Positions 34,024-41,788 of a stretch of 64,000 nt of DNA are shown one piece after another. How positions within the stretch are numbered: the first letter of the stretch is position 1; every line of letters begins with the position of its first letter. The notes beneath the pieces are model-generated. The model saw only the letters and a list, made by a program, of their open reading frames with translations, searched no databases and had not been told where the DNA came from. The DNA is from Brachybacterium nesterenkovii (lineage in GTDB: Bacteria; Actinomycetota; Actinomycetes; Actinomycetales; Dermabacteraceae). Position numbers and translations under genes: made by a program. The stretch covers positions 20,248 through 84,247 of the forward strand of contig NZ_FWFG01000107.1 of assembly GCF_900163655.1 (NCBI RefSeq), written 5' to 3'.

Positions 34024-35733
34024 ATGACCGGCTCCGCGCGCGCCCCCTCCACGCGCTCCGCCCCCGCCCGGGTGCGGAGGGCACGCGCCCTCCGCACCCT
34101 CCGCCGCGCCCGTCGCACCGCCGCTCCGGTCCTCATCGCGCTGCTGGGGGCCGTCGTCGGCATCCTGCTGGCGCCGCCCACGAGCGTCGACGTCGGCCCG
34201 GTCACCGCCACCGTCCACCTGCGGCCCTCGCTAGATCCCCGCACGGTGATCCTGCTGCCCCCGGTCGGCGAGGTCGCCTTCGACACCCATCAGGCCCCCG
34301 TCGCCGTCGAGGCGCGCGTGCAGAGCGTGGACATCCGCCGCGCCGAGGAGCTCCTGCGCTCGGACACTGCGCTCGCCGATCTCGAGGCCACCGCACCGGA
34401 TGCGATCACCGGCGCCGCCGTGCGCAACGCCGCGACCACGGCCCTGCTCGCCGCGCTCGGCGCCGCGACCGCCACCGGTCTGACCTACCGCCGCACCCGG
34501 CGCGCGATCATCGCCGCCGGCGGGGCCGCGGGGCTGGTCGGGGCCTCGTGCGGGCTGGTCGCGGCGACGTTCGACACCCGCGCCCTGGCCCAGCCGCGCT
34601 TCGAGGGCCTGCTGTCCCAGGCCGCCTACGTCGCGGACATCGGGACCGCGACGGCCGCGGACTACTCGAGCTACCGGCGCACGCTGGCCGAGTTCGTCGG
34701 ACAGGTCTCCGCGCTGTACGTCGCGGCGGACTCGCTGCCCTCGGCGGGCGACGCCCCGCAGGACCTCATCACCGTCCTGCACGTCTCCGACATCCACGAC
34801 AACCCGCAGGCGTACGACGTGATCCGCCAGCTCATCGGCCAGTTCCCCGTCGATGCCGTGATCGACACGGGCGACATCGTCTCGTGGGGCACGAGCTGGG
34901 AGAACCAGCAGCTCGCGGTGATCGGCACGCTCGGCGTGCCCTACGTGTTCATCGCGGGCAACCACGACGGGCAGGCGGCGATCGAGACCGTGGCCGCGCA
35001 GCCGAACGCCGTGGTCCTCAGCAACGAGGTGCAGGAGGTCGCGGGCCTGCGGATCGCCGGGATCGGCGACCCCCGCTTCGCGGCCGACGACGACTCCGAC
35101 GCGGGCGGCTTCGCCGAGGGCAAGGACGCGGTCGATGCGACCGCCCGCCAGCTGGGCGACACGATCGCCGAGCACGACGCCGCCCACCCGGACGCGCCCG
35201 TCGACATCGCCCTCCTGCACGATCCGACGCAGCCGGAGGGGCTGGAGGGCCGCGTGCCGCTCGTGCTGTCGGGCCACATGCACACCCCCGAGGTGCAGCT
35301 CGACCGCGACGGCTCGGGCACCGACTGGATGGTCTCGGGCTCGACCGGGGGCGCGCTCGCCTCAGGCGGCGTGCGGCCCGTGCTCGACGGCGGCGATCCG
35401 CTCGACCTCACGGTGCGCCTGCTGCACATCGACCCCGCGACGCACCGGGTCGTCGCCTACGACGACATCACGATGGGCGGGCTGGGGCTCGTCTCCGTCT
35501 CCATCGAGCGCCATCGGATGCCGGAGGAGACCGAGCCGCTCGTCACGCCATCGCCCGAGCCGTCCCCGAGCCAGGAGGCGACCGAGCCCGCACCGTCGGC
35601 GCCTCCCGGCGAGGTCGTGCCCGACGACCAGCGCGTCACGGATCCCGCGGCGCCCACCGCCCCGGTCGGCGTCGTCGACCCGGACGCGACGCAGGAGCCC
35701 TCCCCCGCCGCCCCGGCCACGTCGGGCCCCTGA
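34024..35733 (+). CDS. Membrane-anchored metallophosphoesterase
   Basis: This 569-residue protein consists of a calcineurin-like phosphoesterase domain on a membrane-anchored N-terminal half. The metal-binding motifs are in order: VSDIHDN (DxH), DTGDIVSW (GD), GNHDG, then a late SGHMHTP. The first 40 residues are strongly basic, followed by a hydrophobic segment (VLIALLGAVVGILL). A second pair of hydrophobic segments lies at about 137-180 (ALLAALGAATATGL and GGAAGLVGASCGLVA). The active domain probably faces outside. The last 65 residues are Pro/Glu/Thr/Ser-rich, like a cell-wall linker. The substrate is unknown. A 230-residue N-terminal region of unknown fold is the unusual part. Confidence 0.85.
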   Translation: MTGSARAPSTRSAPARVRRARALRTLRRARRTAAPVLIALLGAVVGILLAPPTSVDVGPVTATVHLRPSLDPRTVILLPPVGEVAFDTHQAPVAVEARVQSVDIRRAEELLRSDTALADLEATAPDAITGAAVRNAATTALLAALGAATATGLTYRRTRRAIIAAGGAAGLVGASCGLVAATFDTRALAQPRFEGLLSQAAYVADIGTATAADYSSYRRTLAEFVGQVSALYVAADSLPSAGDAPQDLITVLHVSDIHDNPQAYDVIRQLIGQFPVDAVIDTGDIVSWGTSWENQQLAVIGTLGVPYVFIAGNHDGQAAIETVAAQPNAVVLSNEVQEVAGLRIAGIGDPRFAADDDSDAGGFAEGKDAVDATARQLGDTIAEHDAAHPDAPVDIALLHDPTQPEGLEGRVPLVLSGHMHTPEVQLDRDGSGTDWMVSGSTGGALASGGVRPVLDGGDPLDLTVRLLHIDPATHRVVAYDDITMGGLGLVSVSIERHRMPEETEPLVTPSPEPSPSQEATEPAPSAPPGEVVPDDQRVTDPAAPTAPVGVVDPDATQEPSPAAPATSGP

Positions 35734-35949
35734 CGCGCAGGCCGCTGAGGAATGGGGAGCACGCGTCGCCCCGGCGGAACGTGCCCGGCGGAATGCGCCG
35801 CTGAGGAACGCGCCCGGCGGAAGATGCCGCTGCGGCGCGGCGCACGCACGGCGGCCCCGCCCGCCGGGAGCGGTTGCGCACACCCGTCCGGGCCCGTCGG
35901 GGCGTCCGGGCTACCATGGCCGGGAAGACCCATATCAGAGAGATGAACT

Positions 35950-37899
35950 GTGCCCGAAGAGACCACGCACGCCCCCGAGCCCGCTGACGCCGTCGTCGTC
36001 GATGCCGCGCTCGATGCCCCCGAGACCGATCTCGAGGATGCCGCCCCCGCTGTCGAGGCCCTCGCCTCCGGCGACACCGTGACCCCGGACGAGGCCGCGC
36101 AGCAGACCTTCGCCGACTTCGACGTCCGCGAGGACATCGTCCGCTCGCTGTCGGAGAAGGGGATCGTCACGCCGTTCCCGATCCAGGCGCTGACGCTGCC
36201 CGTGGCCCTCAAGGGCCGCGACATCATCGGCCAGGCCAAGACCGGCACCGGCAAGACCCTCGGCTTCGGCATCCCGATCCTGCAGAACTCCGTCGCCCCG
36301 GGCGAGGACAACCCCGACGGCCGGCCGATCGGCAAGCCCCAGGGCCTCGTCGTCCTGCCCACCCGCGAGCTCGCGGTCCAGGTCGCGGAGGACCTCCGCG
36401 CCGCCTCGACCCACCGCCCGATCCGCATCCTCACCGTCTACGGCGGCCGTGCCTACGAGCCGCAGATCGAGGCCCTCGAGCAGGGCGTCGAGATTGTGGT
36501 GGGCACCCCCGGCCGTCTCATCGACCTCATGCGCCAGAAGCACCTGGACCTCTCGCAGGTCCGCATCGCGGTGCTCGACGAGGCCGACGAGATGCTCGAC
36601 CTGGGCTTCCTCGAGGACATCGAGCGCCTGCTGCAGGCCGTGCCGACCTCGCGCCAGACCATGCTGTTCTCCGCGACGATGCCCGGCCCGATCATGGCCC
36701 TGGCGCGTCGCTTCATGAGCCACCCGACCCACATCCGCGCCGCGGACCCGGGCGACGAGTCGCGCACCAAGGCCGATATCAAGCAGGTCGTCTACCGCGC
36801 CCACCAGCTCGACAAGATCGAGGTGCTGGCCCGCGTGCTGCAGGCCGAGGGCCGCGGCCTGACGATCGTGTTCATGCGCACCAAGCGCGAGGCCGATCGC
36901 GTGGCCGGCGACCTCATCGGGCGCGGCTTCGCGGCCGCTCCCCTGCACGGCGACCTGGGCCAGGGCGCCCGCGAGCAGGCCCTGCGCGCGTTCCGCCACG
37001 GCAAGATCGACGTGCTCGTGGCCACCGACGTGGCCGCCCGCGGCATCGACGTGGACGACGTCACGCACGTCATCAACTGGAACTGCCCGGACGACGACAA
37101 GACGTACCTCCACCGCACCGGCCGCACCGGCCGCGCGGGCAAGAAGGGCACGGCCGTCACGTTCGTGGACTGGGAGGACGTGGCGCGCTGGGGGCTCATC
37201 GCCCGCCAGCTGGGGCTGGAGACCGCCGAGGCCGTCGAGACCTACTCGACGTCGCCCCATTTGTACACGGACCTGAACATCCCCGCGGGCACCAAGGGGA
37301 AGCTGCCCCAGGAGAACCGCACCCGCGAGGGCCTGGACGCGGAGGTCCTCGAAGACCTCGGCGGCCGCGACGCCGCGCGCGAGCGGGCTCGCGAGAAGCG
37401 CTTCGGCCCCCGCGATGGCGGGCGCGGCGGCCGCAGTGACCGTGACGGCGGCCGCGGCGGTCGCGGTGACCGTGACGGCGGGCGCGGTGGTCGCGGCGGC
37501 CGGGATTCCGGCTCGCGCGACGGACGCGATTCCGGCTCGCGCGACGAGGGCTCCTCGGCCACCACGGGAGAGAAGGGCTCGGAGCGTCCGCGCCGCGAGC
37601 GCTCCCGCACGCGCACGCGTCGCGTCAACGGCGAGGTCATCGCCGGCGAGGGCACGACGTCGAGCGGCGCCGACAAGGGCGCCGACACGAAGGGCACCGC
37701 CGCACAGGGCTCGTCCGAGAGCGCAGGCGGCGAGGTTGCCGGCGGACAGGGCTCCGGCAAGCGCTCCTCGAACCGTCGTCGTCGCTCGCGCGGCGGCCGT
37801 GGGCGTCGCGGCAACGGCGGCGAGGGCGGCTCGGCGTCGTCCTCGCGGTCGTCTGACGGCCCTTCCTCCGGGGCACCGTCCGCCCCCGCCGAGGGCTGA
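35950..37899 (+). CDS. DEAD-box ATP-dependent RNA helicase (DeaD/RhlE type) with RGG tail
   Basis: This 649-residue RNA helicase carries the family motifs in order: Q-motif TPFPIQALTLP, motif I AKTGTGKT, Ia PTRELAVQ, Ib TPGRLIDL, II DEADEML, III SATMP, and IV-VI TIVFMRTK, ATDVAARGIDVD and HRTGRTGRAG. After residue 470 a Gly/Arg/Asp-rich tail begins, with repeats such as GRGGRGDRDGG, then Ser/Gly/Arg-rich sequence. Such tails bind RNA and give cold-shock or ribosome-assembly helicases general affinity. The GTG at 35950 is preceded by AGAGAGAT. A TACCAT -10 near 35914 would give a short leader. A strong terminator follows the stop. Confidence 0.94.
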   Translation: MPEETTHAPEPADAVVVDAALDAPETDLEDAAPAVEALASGDTVTPDEAAQQTFADFDVREDIVRSLSEKGIVTPFPIQALTLPVALKGRDIIGQAKTGTGKTLGFGIPILQNSVAPGEDNPDGRPIGKPQGLVVLPTRELAVQVAEDLRAASTHRPIRILTVYGGRAYEPQIEALEQGVEIVVGTPGRLIDLMRQKHLDLSQVRIAVLDEADEMLDLGFLEDIERLLQAVPTSRQTMLFSATMPGPIMALARRFMSHPTHIRAADPGDESRTKADIKQVVYRAHQLDKIEVLARVLQAEGRGLTIVFMRTKREADRVAGDLIGRGFAAAPLHGDLGQGAREQALRAFRHGKIDVLVATDVAARGIDVDDVTHVINWNCPDDDKTYLHRTGRTGRAGKKGTAVTFVDWEDVARWGLIARQLGLETAEAVETYSTSPHLYTDLNIPAGTKGKLPQENRTREGLDAEVLEDLGGRDAARERAREKRFGPRDGGRGGRSDRDGGRGGRGDRDGGRGGRGGRDSGSRDGRDSGSRDEGSSATTGEKGSERPRRERSRTRTRRVNGEVIAGEGTTSSGADKGADTKGTAAQGSSESAGGEVAGGQGSGKRSSNRRRRSRGGRGRRGNGGEGGSASSSRSSDGPSSGAPSAPAEG

Positions 37900-37919
37900 C
37901 AGCCTCGCTCCACGACCTC

Positions 37920-37951
37920 GACGGCCCCGATCCACACGGATCGGGGCCGTC
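37920..37951 (+). terminator. Terminator of the DEAD-box helicase gene
   Basis: GACGGCCCCGATCC and GGATCGGGGCCGTC form a perfect 14-bp stem with an ACAC loop, starting 21 bp after the stop. The following bases (GACGTCATAT) hold no run of T. Confidence 0.85.
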
Positions 37952-37963
37952 GACGTCATATCA

Positions 37964-38040
37964 GGACCCGCGCCGCTCCGGCAGGGACCCGCGCTGCTCC
38001 GGCAAGGACCTGTGCCGCTCCGGCAAGGACCCGCGCCGCA
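37964..38040. repeat. 21-bp tandem repeat, about 3.7 copies
   Basis: Units of GGACCCGCGCCGCTCCGGCAG or a 1-3-base variant start at 37964, 37985, 38006 and 38027 (partial). The array begins 12 bp after the helicase terminator and runs into the 79-bp palindromic element at 38041. It is non-coding. The 477-bp interval 37900-38376 consists almost entirely of this array, the terminator, two palindromic elements and an 18-bp array. Confidence 0.8.
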
Positions 38041-38119
38041 CGAGAACGCTGAAACGAGCCGTTTCGATGGCTCGTTCTGTGTGTCTCGTTCCGCCGTATG
38101 GTTCGTTTCGTCGATCTCG
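38041..38119 (+). repeat. 79-bp three-module palindromic repeat, copy B
   Basis: CGAGAACGCTGAAACGAGCC is followed after 8 bp by an inverted copy starting GGCTCGTT, and after 11 more bp by GGTTCGTTTCGTCGATCTCG, a second inverted copy. It is the same length and layout as 1417-1495 in the opposite orientation. Its outer 20 bases form terminal inverted repeats with about 16 of 20 matching. Confidence 0.75.
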
Positions 38120-38242
38120 CGCATCGCGCCGCTGCGGTCTGCGACCCCGCACCGGCTACCGGGCGCACGGCGCCCTCGTATCCACAGCCGGAGCATCCAG
38201 CATCCCGCGCATCCCACGCCCGGGCATCCGGGGTCCTCGCAT

Positions 38243-38307
38243 CCCGAGCAACCCTCACACCCCGAGCAACCCTCACACCCCGAGCAACCCTCACACCCCG
38301 AGCATCC
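38243..38307. repeat. 18-bp tandem repeat, about 3.6 copies
   Basis: The unit CCCGAGCAACCCTCACAC is repeated perfectly at 38243, 38261 and 38279, with a partial fourth copy at 38297. Exact identity suggests recent expansion. It ends 5 bp before the 59-bp palindromic repeat. Confidence 0.85.
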
Positions 38308-38311
38308 GGAA

Positions 38312-38370
38312 GCGGGACTCCTGTGGTGAGCCGATGCGCAGACGGTCGCGGGGTGCTTGCAGGAGTCCCG
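38312..38370 (+). repeat. 59-bp palindromic repeat, copy 2
   Basis: It starts GCGGGACTCCTGTGGT and ends GCAGGAGTCCCG and aligns without gaps to 19879-19937 in inverted orientation. The arms CGGGACTCCTG and CAGGAGTCCCG can form an 11-bp stem. It lies 6 bp from the marC stop, so it may also work as a terminator for marC. Confidence 0.75.
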
Positions 38371-38376
38371 TGACGG

Positions 38377-39009
38377 TCAGGACGCGGCGATGACGCCCCA
38401 GGTCTGCAGCACCGAGTGCACGGAGTCGAAGAGCATCTGCACGCTGATCGCGGACAGCAGCACGCCGGAGATGCGCGTGACCAGGGTGACGCCGCCGTCG
38501 CCGAGGACCCGCGCGATCACGCCGGAGAAGCGCATGAAGGTGTACATCATGAGGGCGATCGCCAGCAGGGCCACGACGATCCCGGCGATCTTCGGCCCCT
38601 CGCCGCCGGCGCGGTTGACGAACAGCATGACCGCGACGATCGCCCCCGGACCGCCGAGCAGCGGCGTCCCCAGCGGGACGAGCGCGACGTTGACGCCGTC
38701 GGTCGCGGCCATCTCCCCTTCCTGACCGGCCAGCAGCTGCAGCGCGATGAGCAGCAGGAGCAGGCCGCCGGCGAACTGCAGCGCCGGCAGCGTGATGTGC
38801 ATGTAGGTCAGGATGAACTGGCCGAAGACGGCGAAGCCCACGATCACGAGCATGCCCACGCCGGTGGCCACGAGCGCGGCGCGGGAGCGCTGCTTGGCGG
38901 CCATCGTGTTGGTCAGCGCCATGAAGATCGGGATGGTCCCGGGCGGGTCGACGATGACGAACAGCGTCACGAAGACCTCGAGGAGGAACCGCACATCCAG
39001 GACGTTCAC
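38377..39009 (-). CDS. MarC-family integral membrane protein
   Basis: This 210-residue MarC/YhcE-type inner-membrane protein has six predicted hydrophobic segments. The N-terminal VTLFVIVDPPGTIPIFMAL is the family signature, with the conserved DPxGxxP turn. PLGTPLLGGPGAIVAV forms the second repeat of the internally duplicated fold. Members are proposed transporters of unknown substrate; some of the group were called amino acid channels. It is convergent with the helicase gene across the repeat-rich interval. The start at 39009 fits the family N-terminus. The 144-bp gap behind it carries a GTGCTG repeat. Confidence 0.9.
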   Translation of the reverse strand: MNVLDVRFLLEVFVTLFVIVDPPGTIPIFMALTNTMAAKQRSRAALVATGVGMLVIVGFAVFGQFILTYMHITLPALQFAGGLLLLLIALQLLAGQEGEMAATDGVNVALVPLGTPLLGGPGAIVAVMLFVNRAGGEGPKIAGIVVALLAIALMMYTFMRFSGVIARVLGDGGVTLVTRISGVLLSAISVQMLFDSVHSVLQTWGVIAAS

Positions 39010-39110
39010 CGCTGACCCCCGCTCACTGGTCTCCCTCTGCTCCCCGGTCCGTCACGACCTGCTCTGTTCTGCTGTGGTCTGCGCCCGCGCCGCGCTGGTG
39101 CTGCTGTGCC

Positions 39111-39137
39111 GTGCTGGTGCTGGTGCTGGTGCTGGTG
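39111..39137. repeat. 6-bp tandem repeat (GTGCTG), about 4.5 copies
   Basis: A simple GTGCTG array lies in the short gap between marC and the PHP phosphatase gene, with further imperfect GTGCTG/GTGCCG units on both sides. It is a microsatellite prone to length variation. Confidence 0.7.
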
Positions 39138-39154
39138 TGCCGTGCTGGCGATGC

Positions 39155-40036
39155 TCACGGCCGCATCGGCTCCGCCCCCCAGGAGGCTCCCCCGGACGCC
39201 GGGACCATCGCCTCCAGCATCTCCGGGCTCGTGAGGTTCTCCCCGAGCCGGTTGGGCTTGCCCGCGCCATGGTAGTCGCTGCCGCCCGTCGTCCAGAGGC
39301 CGTGGGAGCGTGCGATCTGCCGCAGTCGGGTGCGCTCGGCCTCCCCGTGCTCGCGGTGGTCGACCTCGATGGCCAGGAGCCCGGCGCCGATCATCGCCTC
39401 GAGGATCTCCTCGGGCACGTTCTCGCCGCGGCCGGAGGAGGCGGGATGCGCGGCGATCGGGATGCCTCCGGCCTGCCGGATCGCGGCGACGGCGACCTCG
39501 GGGGCAGGCGCGTAGTGGCGCACGTAGTAGGGCGAGCCGGGTGCGAGGATCGAGGCGAAGGCCGCGCCCCGGTCGGGGACGACACCCGCGGCCACGAGGG
39601 CGTCGGCGATGTGCGGGCGCCCCAGCGTGGTTTCCTCCCCCGCGACCTGCTCCTGGACCTGGTCCCAGGTGATCGGGTGGTCGCAGGCGATGGCCTCGAC
39701 CATGGCACGGGCGCGGTCGCGCCGGGAGGCGCGGGCCCGCTGCAGCTCGTGGGCCAGCGGCGTCTCCGGGCCGGGGTCGGGCAGCAGCGCGAGGATGTGG
39801 ATGCTCGCGCGCCCGTGCTCGGCGGTGACCTCGATGCCCGGGATGACGGTGACGCCGTGGGCGCTCGCGGCCGCGCGGGCGTCGTCCCAGCCGGCGGTCG
39901 TGTCGTGGTCGGTCAGCGCGATGACGTCCAGGCGCGCGGCGCGGGCCTCGGCGAGGAGCTCGTCGACCGTGCAGGTGCCGTCGGAGTACGTCGAGTGCGT
40001 GTGCAGGTCGGCGCGGGCATCGGCAGGGATCGGCAT
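39155..40036 (-). CDS. PHP-domain phosphoesterase (RNase AM / nucleoside 3',5'-bisphosphatase-like)
   Basis: This 293-residue polymerase-and-histidinol-phosphatase domain enzyme is related to YciV (RNase AM). The N-terminal metal motif is DLHTHSTYSDGT, with DVIALTDHDT next and PGIEVTAEHG after. Later ligands lie in GGIPIAAHPA and TTGGSDYHG. Family members remove a phosphate from 3',5'-nucleoside bisphosphates or trim RNA 5' ends. I chose the ATG at 40036, because the open frame upstream overlaps the divergent aminopeptidase gene and is not PHP-like. The two genes are divergent over 53 bp, so promoters must be very close. Confidence 0.9.
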   Translation of the reverse strand: MPIPADARADLHTHSTYSDGTCTVDELLAEARAARLDVIALTDHDTTAGWDDARAAASAHGVTVIPGIEVTAEHGRASIHILALLPDPGPETPLAHELQRARASRRDRARAMVEAIACDHPITWDQVQEQVAGEETTLGRPHIADALVAAGVVPDRGAAFASILAPGSPYYVRHYAPAPEVAVAAIRQAGGIPIAAHPASSGRGENVPEEILEAMIGAGLLAIEVDHREHGEAERTRLRQIARSHGLWTTGGSDYHGAGKPNRLGENLTSPEMLEAMVPASGGASWGAEPMRP

Positions 40037-40089
40037 ACGGCCACAGTACGACTCCGCGCCGCGCGCCTCGCGGGTGAGAGGATCGAGGG

Positions 40090-41712
40090 GTGAACGACAC
40101 CACTGCAGACACCACCCCCATGCCCGATCCCAGCGCCGCCGTCGAGAGCGCCCTGAGCCCCTCCGCACCGAGCGCCCCTGCCGCGAGCACCTCCTCCCCG
40201 AGCGGCCGACCCGACGGCCCGAGCCCCGAGGAGCTCGCCTCCCGGGGCGACACCCGCTCCCAGCGCCCGACGAGCGATGCCTTCCGCTCCTTCATCGCCG
40301 CCGGCTGGGACGACGCGGTGCCCTCCGCCGAGCGCCGCGCGGTCGCGGACTTCACCCCCGCGCGCCGCGACGCCCTGGTCCGCGCGCTCCCGCGGACCCG
40401 CATCGTGCTGCCGGCCGGGGTCCTGAAGACCCGCAGCAACGACACCGACTACCCGTTCCGCCCCGACACCGCCTTCGCGTACTACGGCGGCCTGGGCACC
40501 GACGAGGAGCCGGACTCGGTGCTCGTCGTCGAGCCCGACGCCGAGGACCCGCAGCAGGCCACGGCCACGTACTTCTTCAAGCCCCGCGCGGGCTTCGACT
40601 CGACCGAGTTCTACGCGGACTCGACCTACGGGGAGCTGTGGGTGGGGCGCCGTCCCACCCTCGCCGAGGTCGAGGCGCGCCTGGGCATCGCCTGCCGCCA
40701 CATCGACGAGCTGCGCGATGCGCTGGCCAAGGATGTGGGCGCGCACCTGTCGCTGACCGTGATGCCGGGCGTCGATCCGTCGATCGAGGCGATGGTCTCC
40801 GAGATCCGCGAGCAGAACGGCCTGCCCGGCGGGGACGACGCGGTCGCCGAGGCCGATCGCCTGGCCGAGGCCGCTTCCGAGCAGCGCCTGGTCAAGGACG
40901 AGCACGAGGTCGCGCAGATGCGCGAGGCCGTCGCGGCGACCATCCGCGGCTTCGAGGACGTCGTGCGCCGCCTGCCCGACGCGGTCGCCCACGCCCGCGG
41001 GGAGCGGGTCATCGAGGGCGCGTTCAACGCGGTCGCGCGCGCCGAGGGCAACGCGATGGGCTACGAGACGATCGCCGCGAGCGGCGCGCATGCCGGCACC
41101 CTGCACTGGATCCGCAACGACGGTCCCGTCCGGGAGGGCGACCTCGTGCTGGTCGACGCGGGCGTCGAGGTCGATTCCCTGTACACCGCGGACATCACCC
41201 GCACCCTGCCGGTCTCCGGCACGTTCTCGCCCCGCCAGCGCGAGGTCTACGACGCCGTCCTGGAAGCGGCCGATGCCGCGTTCGCCGTGGCTCGTCCCGG
41301 CACGCGCTTCCGCGAGCTGCACGCGGCGGCGATGCAGGTGATCGCCCGGCATCTGGAGCAGTGGGGCCTGCTGCCCGGGACGGCCGAGGAGTCGCTCGCC
41401 GAGTCCGGCCAGCAGCACCGCCGCTGGATGGTCCACGGCACGAGCCACCACCTGGGGATGGACGTCCATGACTGCGCGAAGGCGCGGCGCGAGATGTACC
41501 TCGACGCCGAGCTGGTCCCCGGCATGGTCTTCACGATCGAGCCGGGCCTGTACTTCCAGGCGACGGATCTGCTGATCCCGGAGGACTTCCGCGGCATCGG
41601 CGTGCGCATCGAGGACGACGTCCTGGTGACCGAGAGCGGCGTCGAGAACCTGTCTGCGGCGCTGCCGCGGACGGCCGACGAGATCGAGGCCTGGATGGCG
41701 TCGCTGCGCTGA
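40090..41712 (+). CDS. pepP: Xaa-Pro aminopeptidase (aminopeptidase P family)
   Basis: This 540-residue M24 metallopeptidase releases N-terminal residues in front of proline. The N-terminal creatinase-like domain includes RSNDTDYPFRPDTAFAYY. The dinuclear metal ligands are visible: LVDAGVEVDSLYTADITRTLP (two Asp; quoted in part), SHHLGMDVHD (His), FTIEPGLYF (Glu) and GVRIEDDVLV (Glu). The first 60 residues are Pro/Ser/Ala-rich and probably disordered. GTG is the start. Upstream GAGAGGATC is a weak -10 candidate. The gene is followed by the MgtE_N protein after 76 bp, which has its own promoter. Confidence 0.94.
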   Translation: MNDTTADTTPMPDPSAAVESALSPSAPSAPAASTSSPSGRPDGPSPEELASRGDTRSQRPTSDAFRSFIAAGWDDAVPSAERRAVADFTPARRDALVRALPRTRIVLPAGVLKTRSNDTDYPFRPDTAFAYYGGLGTDEEPDSVLVVEPDAEDPQQATATYFFKPRAGFDSTEFYADSTYGELWVGRRPTLAEVEARLGIACRHIDELRDALAKDVGAHLSLTVMPGVDPSIEAMVSEIREQNGLPGGDDAVAEADRLAEAASEQRLVKDEHEVAQMREAVAATIRGFEDVVRRLPDAVAHARGERVIEGAFNAVARAEGNAMGYETIAASGAHAGTLHWIRNDGPVREGDLVLVDAGVEVDSLYTADITRTLPVSGTFSPRQREVYDAVLEAADAAFAVARPGTRFRELHAAAMQVIARHLEQWGLLPGTAEESLAESGQQHRRWMVHGTSHHLGMDVHDCAKARREMYLDAELVPGMVFTIEPGLYFQATDLLIPEDFRGIGVRIEDDVLVTESGVENLSAALPRTADEIEAWMASLR

Positions 41713-41775
41713 TCCGCCCGGCGGGCGTCGTCTATCCCACGGCGCCCACCCCTGCCCGCGCCCGGACGCGAGCAC

Positions 41776-41781
41776 TACGCT
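41776..41781 (+). promoter_or_regulatory. -10 element (TACGCT) of the MgtE_N gene
   Basis: TACGCT ends 7 bp before the GTG at 41789 and no ribosome binding site intervenes, giving a leaderless transcript that should also carry the DUF1003 and mrp genes. Confidence 0.5.
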
Positions 41782-41788
41782 GGATCGC

